From Pseudomonas sp. PH1b (lineage in GTDB: Bacteria > Pseudomonadota > Gammaproteobacteria > Pseudomonadales > Pseudomonadaceae), in assembly GCF_000633395.1 (NCBI RefSeq), contig NZ_AYMU01000009.1:124001-188000 (forward strand): 64,000 bases of DNA, given 5' to 3'. This document shows, piece by piece, positions 23,849 through 32,459 of the stretch. A program made the translations under genes and the position numbers. Position 1 is the stretch's first letter; every line of letters begins with the position of its first letter. The notes under the pieces were generated by a model. It searched no databases, was not told the origin of the DNA, and saw only the letters and a list, made by a program, of their open reading frames with translations.

Positions 23849-23974
23849 CAGGTTGTCACTCAATCCTGGACGCCTTACCCACATTCGCTGTGGAACCGCT
23901 TGTGGATAACCTGAGCGAAAGGTGCTGCAGCCCTCGCCACCCGTGGCCTGCAGCTAACCGATTAGTTTTTGACC
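23849..23974 (+). repeat. DnaA-box repeat, copy B
   Basis: Order of parts: CAGGTTGTCACT, CGCCTTACCCACATT, GCTTGTGGATAACCTGAG, GCTGCAGCCCT, GCCTGCAGC and a final T run TTTTTGACC. The DnaA word TGTGGATAA is at 23901-23909. Confidence 0.75.
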
Positions 23975-24002
23975 AGGCCTTGCGCCCCACCCTGAACCAC
24001 TC

Positions 24003-24110
24003 ACGGCATTACCCCCAATCCCTGGGGAACCGCTTGTGGATAACCTGAGCAAAAGGCCTTGCAGCCCACGCCAGGCAAGGCCTGCAGCAACCTGTATGTT
24101 TTTTGATCAA
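24003..24110 (+). repeat. DnaA-box repeat, copy C
   Basis: A well-kept copy: CATTACCCCCAATCCCTGG, GAACCGCTTGTGGATAACC, TGAGCAAAAGGCCTTGCAG, CAAGGCCTGCAGCAA and TTTTTTGATCAA. CCCC/GGGG in the first block can pair. The DnaA word is at 24035-24043. Confidence 0.85.
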
Positions 24111-24196
24111 CAATCAGCACTGGCACAACCCCTGACCTGACCACAGGCACAGAACCCGAGCACTTGCGCCCCCTCCGACACCGCTGGCCGCCTGTC

Positions 24197-24327
24197 ATCA
24201 AGGTTTCACTCTGCTGTGAATGCCTTACCCCCAATCCTTGGGGAACCGCCTGTGGATAAGCTGAGCAAAAACCCTTCCAGCCCAGGCCGTACAAGGCCTG
24301 CACAAAAGTGATCATTTTTCGACCAAG
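24197..24327 (+). repeat. DnaA-box repeat, copy D
   Basis: A full copy beginning TCATCAAGGTTTCACT and ending TTTTTCGACCAA. The core is CCTGTGGATAAGCTGAGC, with one change after the box. The DnaA word is at 24251-24259. Confidence 0.85.
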
Positions 24328-24330
24328 CAC

Positions 24331-24440
24331 TCGTGCATTACCCCCAATCCCTGGGGACCCGACTGTGGATAACCTGGGTAAAACCCTTTGCAGCCCAGGC
24401 CACGCGGGAGATGCAGCCGGTCGTCTATTTTCTGATCAGC
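24331..24440 (+). repeat. DnaA-box repeat, copy E
   Basis: It follows copy D almost at once: TGCATTACCCCCAATCCC, CTGTGGATAACCTGGGTAAA, CTTTGCAGCCCAGGCC and a terminal CTATTTTCTGATC. The DnaA word is at 24364-24372, 113 bases after that of copy D. Confidence 0.8.
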
Positions 24441-24498
24441 GGCAGCGGCTGCACCTCGGGTAGAATGCCCTGCCAAATCCCCAGTACCGCTTCCCGCC

Positions 24499-25740
24499 AT
24501 GACCCGATCCCGCTCCCCTCTCCCCCACAGCGTCGCCATTATCGGTGGCGGCCCGGCCGGCTTGATGGCCGCCGAGGTCTTGAGCCAGGCCGGGATCCAG
24601 GTCGACCTGTACGACGCCATGCCTTCGGTGGGCCGCAAATTCCTCCTGGCTGGGGTCGGCGGGATGAACATCACCCACTCCGAGGCCTATCCGGCCTTCC
24701 TTTCCCGCTACGGCGAACGTGCACCACAGATGGCCCCCCTGCTCCGCGAATTTGGCGCCGATGCGCTGTGCCAATGGATTCATGGCCTGGGCATCGAAAC
24801 CTTTGTCGGCAGTTCCGGCCGGGTCTTCCCCACCGACATGAAAGCCGCACCGCTGTTGCGCGCCTGGCTCAAGCGCCTGCGCGATGCTGGGGTGGCAATC
24901 CACACTCGCCACCGTTGGCTCGGCTGGAATGCCGACGCCAGCCTGCGGGTGCAGCACCCTGAAGGGGAAAGCGCGGTGAATGCCGATGCGCTGCTGCTGG
25001 CCCTGGGTGGCGGCAGTTGGGCACGCCTGGGCTCCGACGGCGCCTGGCTGCCCCTGCTGGAACAGCAAGGCATCCGGAGCGCACCGCTGCAACCGAGCAA
25101 CTGTGGGTTTGACGTGGGCGGCTGGAGCGAGTTGCTGAAAAGCAAATTTGCCGGAGCGCCCCTGAAGAATGTCGCCATTGGCCTCAACGACGACGCTCCC
25201 CGCCTGGGGGAATGCGTCATCACCGCCAGCGGCATCGAAGGCAGCCTGATCTACGCCTTGTCGGCACCGATCCGCGAAGCCATCAACCGGCATGGCCAGG
25301 CAACCGTCCATATCGACCTGCTGCCCAGCAAGCCCCGGGACAAGGTTCAAGCCGCCCTGGCCAAGCCCCGTGGCTCACGATCGATGGCCAAGCACCTGCA
25401 GAGCCAGTTGGGTATCGAAGGGGTGAAGGCCGCGTTGCTGCGAGAGTTGACGGACGCCGACACCTTCAATGATCCGGCGCGACTGGCGGCGGCAATCAAG
25501 GCACTGCCCCTGCCTCTGGTGAAGCCTCGCCCACTGGACGAAGCCATCAGCAGTGCCGGTGGCGTGCCCTTCGAGGCCCTGGATGAGCGCCTGATGCTGC
25601 AGCAACTGCCTGGGGTGTTCTGTGCCGGCGAAATGCTCGATTGGGAAGCCCCTACCGGTGGCTACCTGCTGACCGCCTGCTTTGCCAGCGGCCGCCGTGC
25701 CGGGTTGGGAATACTGGAGTGGCTGCGGCGCAGGCCATAA
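24499..25740 (+). CDS. HI0933-like FAD flavoprotein (TIGR03862 type)
   Basis: This 413-residue flavoprotein belongs to the BaiN/HI0933 family. FAD is bound through VAIIGGGPAGLMAAEVLSQAG near the start and GRKFLLAGVGGMNITHSE at about 46-63. ALGGGSWARLGSDGAWLPLL and, at the end, PGVFCAGEMLDWEAPTGGYLLTACFASG are also family blocks. Relatives are NAD(P)H-dependent oxidoreductases of largely unknown substrate. It starts ATG at 24499 with no clear ribosome site. It is convergent with rhlE across a REP pair. Confidence 0.88.
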   Translation: MTRSRSPLPHSVAIIGGGPAGLMAAEVLSQAGIQVDLYDAMPSVGRKFLLAGVGGMNITHSEAYPAFLSRYGERAPQMAPLLREFGADALCQWIHGLGIETFVGSSGRVFPTDMKAAPLLRAWLKRLRDAGVAIHTRHRWLGWNADASLRVQHPEGESAVNADALLLALGGGSWARLGSDGAWLPLLEQQGIRSAPLQPSNCGFDVGGWSELLKSKFAGAPLKNVAIGLNDDAPRLGECVITASGIEGSLIYALSAPIREAINRHGQATVHIDLLPSKPRDKVQAALAKPRGSRSMAKHLQSQLGIEGVKAALLRELTDADTFNDPARLAAAIKALPLPLVKPRPLDEAISSAGGVPFEALDERLMLQQLPGVFCAGEMLDWEAPTGGYLLTACFASGRRAGLGILEWLRRRP

Positions 25741-25745
25741 ACAGC

Positions 25746-25800
25746 TTCGCCGGCAAGCCGGCTCCTACGGGGAATTGCAGGAGCCGGCTTGCCGGCGAAG
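25746..25800. repeat. Inverted REP pair (REPIN)
   Basis: Two REP copies face each other, 25746-25768 and 25778-25800, with 9 bases between. The core is GCCGGCAAGCCGGCTCCTAC in the left copy. The pair lies between convergent genes and could fold as a long hairpin that limits read-through. Confidence 0.92.
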
Positions 25801-25819
25801 AGGTCAGCGCAATATCAGA

Positions 25820-27154
25820 TCAGGGCTTGCGCTTGCGCGGCCCAGTGTTGAACGCCGGGACCTTGCGTACCGGTTTCGCCGCCGGCGCTTCGGCTACCTC
25901 ACCGCTGTCCACCCACTTGCCCAGGTTGCGCTTGCCACCGCCGCCGGAGGCCTTGGGTTTCTTCGGCTTCTTCGGTTTCTTGACTACCTGGCCACTGGCG
26001 TCGGTTTCCGGGACTCGGTGCTCGGGGGAGAAGTCCGCTTCCTCGTGGCGTTTCAGGGTCTGGCGGGTGAGCATCTCGATCGCCGACAGCAGGTTGACCT
26101 CGTCAGCACAGACGAGGGAGATCGCCTCGCCGGTGGCGCCCGCACGTCCGGTACGACCGATGCGGTGGATGTAGTCCTCGGCCACGATCGGCAGGTCGAA
26201 GTTGACCACCAGCGGCAGGTCCTCGATGTCCAGGCCGCGGGCCGCCACGTCGGTGGCCACCAGGATCTGGATCTCGCTGGCCTTGAACCGATCCAGGGCA
26301 CGCTGGCGCGTGGCCTGGGGTTTGTCGCCGTGGATGCCGTCGGCGTTCACGCCCTGGCCCTGGAGCTTCTCCACCAGTGCGTCCACGCCGTTACGGGTCT
26401 TGGCAAACACCAGAACCTGCTTCCAGCGGTTCTTGCGCAACAGGTGGCTGAACAGCTCCGGCTTGCGCTTCTTGTCCACCGGCACCACCCATTGCTTGAC
26501 CGTGTTGGCGGCCACGTTGCGTGGGCTGACTTCGATGCTCAGCGGGTCGTTGAGCATCTGCCCGGCCAGTTGGCGGATGGCGTCGGAGAAGGTGGCGGAG
26601 AACAGCAGGGTCTGGCGCTTTTTCGGCAGGGCGGCATAGATGCTCTTGAGCTCTTCGGAGAAGCCCAGGTCCAGCATGCGGTCGGCCTCATCGAGCACCA
26701 GGGTCTGCAACTGGCTGAACTTCACTGCGTTCTGCCGGAACAGATCCAGCAGGCGCCCCGGGGTTGCCACCAGCAGGTCGATGCCTTTGCGCAACTTCAT
26801 CATCTGCGGGTTGATGCTGACCCCGCCATACACCGCGTAGGTGCGCAACGGCAGGTGCTCGGCGTACTGGCGCACGCTTTCGTGAACCTGCTCGGCCAGC
26901 TCCCGGGTCGGCACCAGAATCAGCGCACGCACCGAGTTGCTGTCGACCTTGGGCCCTTGCAGGGTCAGCAATTGCAACAACGGCAGGGCGAAACCGGCAG
27001 TCTTGCCGGTGCCGGTCTGGGCTGCGGCCATCAGGTCACGCCCACCCAGCACCGCCGGAATGGCTTGGGCCTGGACCGGGGTCGGGGTCTGGTAGCCAAG
27101 GGTTTCAAGGGCGCGCAGCAAGGGTTCGATCAGGCCAAGGGTGGCGAATGTCAT
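25820..27154 (-). CDS. rhlE: DEAD-box ATP-dependent RNA helicase RhlE
   Basis: This 444-residue RNA helicase acts in ribosome assembly and RNA decay. Motifs in order are Q motif (GYQTPTPVQAQAIP), Walker A AAQTGTGKT, PTRELAEQ, VLDEADRMLDLGF (DEAD), SAT in LLFSATFSD, and the C-terminal ATDVAARGLDIE and HRIGRTGRAG. A basic tail of about 65 residues (KKPKKPKKPKASGGGGKR) follows, typical of RhlE RNA-binding extensions. No strong ribosome site precedes the ATG at 27154. Confidence 0.95.
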   Translation of the reverse strand: MTFATLGLIEPLLRALETLGYQTPTPVQAQAIPAVLGGRDLMAAAQTGTGKTAGFALPLLQLLTLQGPKVDSNSVRALILVPTRELAEQVHESVRQYAEHLPLRTYAVYGGVSINPQMMKLRKGIDLLVATPGRLLDLFRQNAVKFSQLQTLVLDEADRMLDLGFSEELKSIYAALPKKRQTLLFSATFSDAIRQLAGQMLNDPLSIEVSPRNVAANTVKQWVVPVDKKRKPELFSHLLRKNRWKQVLVFAKTRNGVDALVEKLQGQGVNADGIHGDKPQATRQRALDRFKASEIQILVATDVAARGLDIEDLPLVVNFDLPIVAEDYIHRIGRTGRAGATGEAISLVCADEVNLLSAIEMLTRQTLKRHEEADFSPEHRVPETDASGQVVKKPKKPKKPKASGGGGKRNLGKWVDSGEVAEAPAAKPVRKVPAFNTGPRKRKP

Positions 27155-27379
27155 GGGGGGTACCGTAGGAAAGATTCGGCGCAGGGACGCAATGGGCGGC
27201 AGTTTACCCTAATTCAGGAGCACGCTCGTCGCCGGCCGCTGGCGTCTCCCTGGGACTTGCTGGTGTATGCTTGCCCGCGCCATTAGCGCCAGAATACAGC
27301 GCAGCAGTCGCCCGAAAATCCGGCGCACGACGCAAGCTGATACCCCCCCGATTGCCTTGTCTCCCAGGAGCCCATCTGC

Positions 27380-27838
27380 ATGGATAGCGAAAACCCCTTC
27401 CAGGCCCCCGCAGCCGAACTCTTGGCCGAAAAGCCAGTTGCCCGGAATCTGAGCCTGTACAGCATCCCGGCCATTGGCCTCAGTACCTTCATCGGCAGCT
27501 CGGTGGCGGGCGCTTATTTCATCAGCCAGAACCTCAAGGCCATGGGCCGCGAGAGCGAGGTGAACAAAGCCTGGGCCATGGGCATCGGCCTCCTCGTGGC
27601 CATGAGCGTGGCCGGCTTTTTCCTGCCGGAAAGTATCCCCGCGGTGGTCTTTGTCCTGCCGCCGATCTATGGGATGAATGCCTACGCGCGCCAACTGTTC
27701 GGCCCCCAGGTGGAGGAGCACAAAGCGAGCAACGGGCGCTTCGTCTCGCTATGGCGAGTGGCGGGCATCAGCCTGCTGTTTTCCCTGGTCATGGTGGCGG
27801 TGCTGGTTGCCGTGGTGCTGCTGACCGGCATCGAGTAA
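27380..27838 (+). CDS. Four-span membrane protein, function unknown
   Basis: This 152-residue protein starts NPFQAPAAELLAEKP, a motif often seen at the N-terminus of uncharacterised membrane proteins. Hydrophobic spans are at about 24-45 (LYSIPAIGLSTFIGSSVAGAYF), 64-82, 85-102 and 128-150. AGGAG stands 9 bases before the ATG. A terminator follows. I do not recognise a function, and neighbours do not suggest one. Confidence 0.75.
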   Translation: MDSENPFQAPAAELLAEKPVARNLSLYSIPAIGLSTFIGSSVAGAYFISQNLKAMGRESEVNKAWAMGIGLLVAMSVAGFFLPESIPAVVFVLPPIYGMNAYARQLFGPQVEEHKASNGRFVSLWRVAGISLLFSLVMVAVLVAVVLLTGIE

Positions 27839-28178
27839 CCCCGGTCGGCTGACCGCACGACGCCTGGCCATGCCCGGCGTTTTTCAGCCTGCGAGCCCGG
27901 CCGCCCACAGGCTGGGCGGGTGCATTCGAAGCGTTTGAGCAGGCCCCTGCCATCAGCCCTCGCCCCCGACAAGCCCCATTCTGCTCCGCCTTCCTGACTT
28001 TGCAGCGACAAGTTCCCTAGGACCGGTACTAAAAGCCCGGCCTTCGATGTACGGCGCCGACTCCCCTGCCTATGATGCCCACCGCCGGCACAACTCCTTA
28101 TCCACATCCTCAGCGCGGACGCTTTAGCGGTCCTGCTCGCCAGGTTTTGCGCCGCGCTGAGACCGTCCAGGAATGGTT
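27839..28178. other. 340-base gap before the metalloprotease gene
   Basis: It holds the terminator of the preceding gene and then about 290 bases without a gene. A single TTATCCACA word at 28098-28106 is present but outside any repeat copy. No clear -10/-35 pair was found. Confidence 0.5.
27861..27884 (+). terminator. Rho-independent terminator
   Basis: CGCCTGGC-CAT-GCCCGGCG forms an 8-bp stem with one mismatch, followed by TTTTT. It lies 23 bases after the stop of the membrane protein gene. Confidence 0.8.
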
Positions 28179-31118
28179 ATGTCGAGCTTCAGATTGAACC
28201 CCTTGTGCCGCGCTACCCGTCTTTGGGTCACCCGCCTGGGAACAGCACTGTTGTTGCCACTCAGCGGCCCGCTGCTGGCAGGCGCAGTCCCTGCCGATGC
28301 CGCACACACGCACAATGAACAGATCATCACCGGTCACTTCATTAATCTCCAGGCACTGACCGCCAACCCGATGCAGCGTAGCGGCGTCGAAGTCGGAACC
28401 GACCTGCTGCTGCAGGAAACCGGAATGCGCATCCGCAGCCTGGTGGCCCAGCAGGACGATACCTTCAAGGACCTCAAGGTCATGAGCGGCCAATTGGAAG
28501 GCCGCGCCCGCTCCCTGGCCCCACCCGGGGAAATGATCCTGGTCACCCGTGGCGACGGCAGCTTCATTGCCCTGCTCCCCGACGCCGGCGCAATCATTCG
28601 CGGCAACGCCAGTGGCGAACAGTCGCTGATCCGCTCTGAAGAGCACCTGGGCCAGCCTGGAAGCGGCACCGACTCGGAACAAAACAGCAGCGAGGAAACG
28701 GTCCATGAACTGGAAACCCTGAGCGGCCAACGCAGCCTGCAACTCAACCGCAACGCCCAGGGCGAAACCATCATCGACGTGCTGGCGGGTTTCTCACAAG
28801 TGGCGGCCAACTACATTGGCGATCACGAAGCCTACGCCCTGGGCCAGATCGCGACGGTCAACAGAGCCTTGAAACAATCCCAGGTCCAAGGCGTGCGCCT
28901 GCGCCTGGTGGGCACCCAGGTGATTCCCGGCGACTACCCGATTACCGCAAGCTCCGGCGGAACCCTGGGCCAGGTCAGCACCCTGTTCGCCGAAGGCATG
29001 AAGCAGTACAGCCCAGACCTTGTGGCCGCCTTCGTCAAAGGGACTCCAGGAGTGGACACCGCCTTAGCCTGGGGCTATGTCGGTGGGCGCTATACCGTCA
29101 ACGCCATCAGGTCATCCGCGGCCTTGCGCCATGAGATCGGCCACAACGCTGGGGGCAATCACTGCTCCGATGGCAGCAGCTATAAGTTCGGCCACAACAA
29201 CGGCACCGTCGGCAGCATCTTGTGCGGCAACCACATTGGCTATTACTCCAACCCCGATGTGAAGGACATCCGCGGCGTGCCCGTGGGGGATGCGCGCACC
29301 GCCAACATGGCCCGGGTATGGCGCGAAAACGCAGCGAAGATGTCCGCCTATAGCCCGGCCGTCGTGCCCCTGGCCGAAGAGCAGGCGAGCAAGATCCTAG
29401 ATCAGACGATCGACCTTGCAGCCAAACAGTGGCACTACTTCCCGATCGATGTGGCGCCCGGCACCGAACGCCTGGTGTTCACGGTGACCAATGGCCAACG
29501 TACCGAATACACGGGGAACTCGCAGCTGCTGATCAAGTACGCAAGCCAACCGAGCCTCAGCGACTACGGCTATCGCTCCCAGGAAAACTCAGGCCCATCC
29601 TTGGCGGTCAACACGCCTCGTGCGGGCCGCTGGTACCTGGCCCTGCGCACGAACAACAATCAAACCGCCTCCGACCTGGTTCTGGAAGGCTTCAGCTATG
29701 CGCACCAGAGTGAAACCGCCCAGGCCCGCTACCTGAAACTGGTTGCCAGCTCTTCAGTGGACGGCAAGGACACTGCCAGCGTGGCGGAATTGCTGCTGGC
29801 CGACGCCAAGGGCCAATCGCTGCCACGCGACAGCTGGCGCATCCACTCCACCAGCAGTGCCGGAGCCGGCGCGGCTTCAGGCGCCCAGGCCATCGATGGC
29901 AACCCCAGGACCTACTGGAGCTCGGCCGCGAACGCACGTTATCCCCATCAGATCATCATTGATCTGGGGGCCGAGCGGCGCTTCTCGCAACTGCATTACT
30001 TGCCTCGCCAGGACGCGGGCCAGGCAGGCAACATCAAGGGTTACCAGGTCTACGCCAGCAACAGCCCGAGCGGCGCCTGGGACTTGCTCGCCGATGGCGA
30101 GTTCAACGCAGACAATGAAGTCAAGGCGGCTTCGCTCAAACCTGTGCAAGCGGGTAAATCACCGATAGCCGTCATCAGTGGCAAGACCACGGCCAATGCC
30201 GGCGAAAAGATCGTTCTGGACGCCTCCGCTTCCAGCGATCCGCAAGGAAATGCCTTGAGCTTCGCCTGGGAAGCGTCGCCCAGGCTGGACTTCAGCTTCG
30301 ACGGTTCAAGCGTGTCGTTTATTGCCCCAGAGCTGGCTGAAGATACCCGCTATCGTTTCACCCTGACCCTGAGCAACGGCAAGCTGAGCAGTACCCGGAC
30401 CCACGAGATATTGATCAAGGGCCAGGCCGCCACCAGCCACTGCAAGGCTGAATGGGAAGTCGGCGCCATCTACGTGAGCAACGATGTGGTGCAATGGCAA
30501 GGTCGTCAGTACCAGGCGCGTTGGTGGACTTCAGGCAGCGAGCCGGGCAACCCAGCCTTCACCGGCCCTGATGGCGGCGGCAAGGTTTGGCGCGACCTCG
30601 GCCCCTGCCAGGGCGGCGGGGATAAACCGACCGAACCACCGGTGGAAACGGTCAAACCTCCGGTAGCGATCATTGGCGGTGCCACCCAAGCCAAGGCGGG
30701 CGAAGTGGTCTACCTCAACGCCACGGCCTCCAGTGACCCGGCCGGCCTGAAGCTGAGCTACAACTGGAAAGTCAGCCCCGGCGTCGGTTTCGAAGCGGCA
30801 GGCCCCCTGATGAAGTTCGTCGCCCCGAAAATCGACCAGGACGTGACTTATCGGGTCAGCCTGACGGTGAGCAACGGCAAGCTCAGCGTGACCCGGGACC
30901 ACAGCGTGCGGGTCCTGGCCGATAAACCGGTGCCGCCGGCGGGATGCCAGGGCCCCTGGAGCGCGGGCGACACCTATGTCGCAGGCAGCAAGGTCAGCCA
31001 TAACGGGCGCTTCTACATCGCACGCTGGTGGACCCGAGGCAATCAGCCGAATGCCAGTACCGTCGGCCCGGACAACAGCGGCAAGGTCTGGCGCGATGGC
31101 GGTCCTTGCAACGGATGA
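28179..31118 (+). CDS. Secreted metzincin-type protease with discoidin, PKD-like and chitin-binding domains
   Basis: This 979-residue secreted protein begins with a signal peptide (LGTALLLPLSGPLLAGA, cut near residue 37). The zinc site is RHEIGHNAGGNHC at about residues 317-329, the HExxHxxGxxH form of metzincins. Next come a PPC-like beta domain (about 415-520), an F5/8-type-C/discoidin domain (about 525-660), then two copies of a PKD-like domain plus a type-3 chitin-binding module (DVVQWQGRQYQARWWT and SKVSHNGRFYIARWWT). The ATG at 28179 has AGGA 6 bases ahead. Such an enzyme may attack proteins on chitin surfaces of fungi or insects. No secretion genes are adjacent. The substrate is inferred only from domains. 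Confidence 0.88.
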   Translation: MSSFRLNPLCRATRLWVTRLGTALLLPLSGPLLAGAVPADAAHTHNEQIITGHFINLQALTANPMQRSGVEVGTDLLLQETGMRIRSLVAQQDDTFKDLKVMSGQLEGRARSLAPPGEMILVTRGDGSFIALLPDAGAIIRGNASGEQSLIRSEEHLGQPGSGTDSEQNSSEETVHELETLSGQRSLQLNRNAQGETIIDVLAGFSQVAANYIGDHEAYALGQIATVNRALKQSQVQGVRLRLVGTQVIPGDYPITASSGGTLGQVSTLFAEGMKQYSPDLVAAFVKGTPGVDTALAWGYVGGRYTVNAIRSSAALRHEIGHNAGGNHCSDGSSYKFGHNNGTVGSILCGNHIGYYSNPDVKDIRGVPVGDARTANMARVWRENAAKMSAYSPAVVPLAEEQASKILDQTIDLAAKQWHYFPIDVAPGTERLVFTVTNGQRTEYTGNSQLLIKYASQPSLSDYGYRSQENSGPSLAVNTPRAGRWYLALRTNNNQTASDLVLEGFSYAHQSETAQARYLKLVASSSVDGKDTASVAELLLADAKGQSLPRDSWRIHSTSSAGAGAASGAQAIDGNPRTYWSSAANARYPHQIIIDLGAERRFSQLHYLPRQDAGQAGNIKGYQVYASNSPSGAWDLLADGEFNADNEVKAASLKPVQAGKSPIAVISGKTTANAGEKIVLDASASSDPQGNALSFAWEASPRLDFSFDGSSVSFIAPELAEDTRYRFTLTLSNGKLSSTRTHEILIKGQAATSHCKAEWEVGAIYVSNDVVQWQGRQYQARWWTSGSEPGNPAFTGPDGGGKVWRDLGPCQGGGDKPTEPPVETVKPPVAIIGGATQAKAGEVVYLNATASSDPAGLKLSYNWKVSPGVGFEAAGPLMKFVAPKIDQDVTYRVSLTVSNGKLSVTRDHSVRVLADKPVPPAGCQGPWSAGDTYVAGSKVSHNGRFYIARWWTRGNQPNASTVGPDNSGKVWRDGGPCNG

Positions 31119-31173
31119 CCGCTGGCGCCCGGTCTCCGGGCCGGCCGCCAGCCCCTAAAACCTGAGGCGCCAC

Positions 31174-31204
31174 CAAGGGACCTGCGCATCCGCCAGGTCC
31201 CTTG
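31174..31204 (+). terminator. Perfect stem-loop after the metalloprotease gene
   Basis: CAAGGGACCTG and CAGGTCCCTTG form an 11-bp stem with a 9-base loop. There is no T run; it precedes a second, canonical terminator by 34 bases and may protect the mRNA end. Confidence 0.55.
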
Positions 31205-31237
31205 AACGCTGCCAGTACCTGGCCCCACTTGTGCAGA

Positions 31238-31264
31238 GCGCGCCATGCATGGCGCGCCTTTTTT
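31238..31264 (+). terminator. Rho-independent terminator after the metalloprotease gene
   Basis: GCGCGCCATGCATGGCGCGC is a perfect 20-base palindrome followed by C and six T. Confidence 0.9.
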
Positions 31265-31391
31265 CCTGCTGCCCCTGGCCAATAAATTCCGTTGCCTGTA
31301 CTTGTTTCCGCCCCCCGACTGGCCTCACTCTCAGGCGCGCCGTCCTGGCGCCCTCGCACACCCGTGCGAACACTTTCCGATGGAGATTTCA

Positions 31392-32432
31392 ATGCTCAAG
31401 ACCGCCCTGTCCGCATGGATGCTAGCGGGCCTTTCAATCGTCAATGCGCAGGCCGCCGAGAACATCGGCTTTCGCGAAATCGACCTGGCCCAGTCCGCCG
31501 AGAACCGAGCCCTGCATGTCGCCCTCTGGTACCCGACCGCCAGCACCGAGCCGGTTGTCTCGACGGGGGAAAACCAGGTCTTCTTCGGGGGGCCGGCCAT
31601 CCTCGATGCACCGATTGCCGGGCAAGCACATCCTTTGGTGGTCCTGTCCCATGGCTATCGCGGCAATTGGCGAAACCTCAGCTGGCTGGCGACGGAGCTG
31701 GTGCGCCAGGGATATGTCGTCGCCGCTCCCAACCACCCGGGCACCACCTCGTTCGACACGCGCCCGGAAGAGGCGGCAAGACTCTGGGAACGCCCCCGCG
31801 ACCTCAGCCGAGTCATCGACCACTTGACCCAGAACCCGGCCCTGGCTGGCCCTGTCCAAGGTGATCGGATCGCGGCCATCGGCCACTCGCTGGGGGGCTG
31901 GACCGTCACCGCCCTGGCCGGCGCACGCTACAGTGCGCAACGTTTGCGCGAGGAATGCCAACTGCACCCGAGCCCAAGGATCTGCGGCCTGGCCCCCGAG
32001 CTGGGCATAGCTCCTGAACAGCAATCGCTGCTTGGCCAGGACCTGCGCGACCCGCGCGTCAAGGCCTTCGTCTCGCTCGACCTGGGCTTCGCCCGGGGCT
32101 TCACTGCACAGAGCCTGGCGAGCATCGAGCAACCGATACTGGTCATGGGAGCCGGGGTCGATATCAATGGTGACCTGCCGTTCCAGATGGAGTCGGCCCA
32201 CCTGATCGCCCAGCTCCCTCAGGACCTGGTGAGCAGTGAAAAGATCGCCGACGCCAGCCACTTCAGCTTCATGCAGAAGTGCAAGCCGGGGGCCGTTGCT
32301 CTGCTCGAGAAAGAGGCACCAGGCGACGAAATCATCTGCCAGGACGGTGACGGGCGCAGCCGCGAAGCTATTCACCGGCAGGTCGCCGACCGGGTCAGCA
32401 CGTTCCTGGCCAAGGCGATCCCACCCCAATAA
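31392..32432 (+). CDS. Secreted alpha/beta hydrolase (dienelactone-hydrolase/PAF-AH-like)
   Basis: This 346-residue protein has a signal peptide (LKTALSAWMLAGLSIVNAQA). The hydrolase core includes LVVLSHGYRGNWRNLSWLATELVRQGYVV (oxyanion region), nucleophile Ser166 in AIGHSLGGWT, and a late His in DASHFSFMQ. It resembles the large periplasmic 'predicted dienelactone hydrolase' group, which are esterases of unknown physiological substrate. The ATG at 31392 has GGAG 6 bases ahead. It follows the protease terminators, so it has its own promoter. The stop is 27 bases from the convergent exporter gene. Confidence 0.82.
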   Translation: MLKTALSAWMLAGLSIVNAQAAENIGFREIDLAQSAENRALHVALWYPTASTEPVVSTGENQVFFGGPAILDAPIAGQAHPLVVLSHGYRGNWRNLSWLATELVRQGYVVAAPNHPGTTSFDTRPEEAARLWERPRDLSRVIDHLTQNPALAGPVQGDRIAAIGHSLGGWTVTALAGARYSAQRLREECQLHPSPRICGLAPELGIAPEQQSLLGQDLRDPRVKAFVSLDLGFARGFTAQSLASIEQPILVMGAGVDINGDLPFQMESAHLIAQLPQDLVSSEKIADASHFSFMQKCKPGAVALLEKEAPGDEIICQDGDGRSREAIHRQVADRVSTFLAKAIPPQ

Positions 32433-32459
32433 TCCGCCCCTGCGCCTGGCCCGCCCGGG

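Larger units (their letters stand above)
23451..24498. other. 1-kb non-coding region with four tandem-like DnaA-box repeats
   Basis: No convincing gene is seen. The left 400 bases hold a hairpin, GCCCCGA/TCGGGGC at 23753-23772. The rest is occupied by repeat copies B to E. Minus-strand frames of 95-120 codons exist, but their shared peptide GYPQAVPQGLGV is only the translation of the repeat. Confidence 0.7.

Noticed and set aside
24001..24674. Minus-strand frames of 109-120 codons containing GYPQAVPQGLGV
   Set aside because: The common peptide is the translation of the DnaA-box repeat; there is no ribosome site and the frames break between copies.
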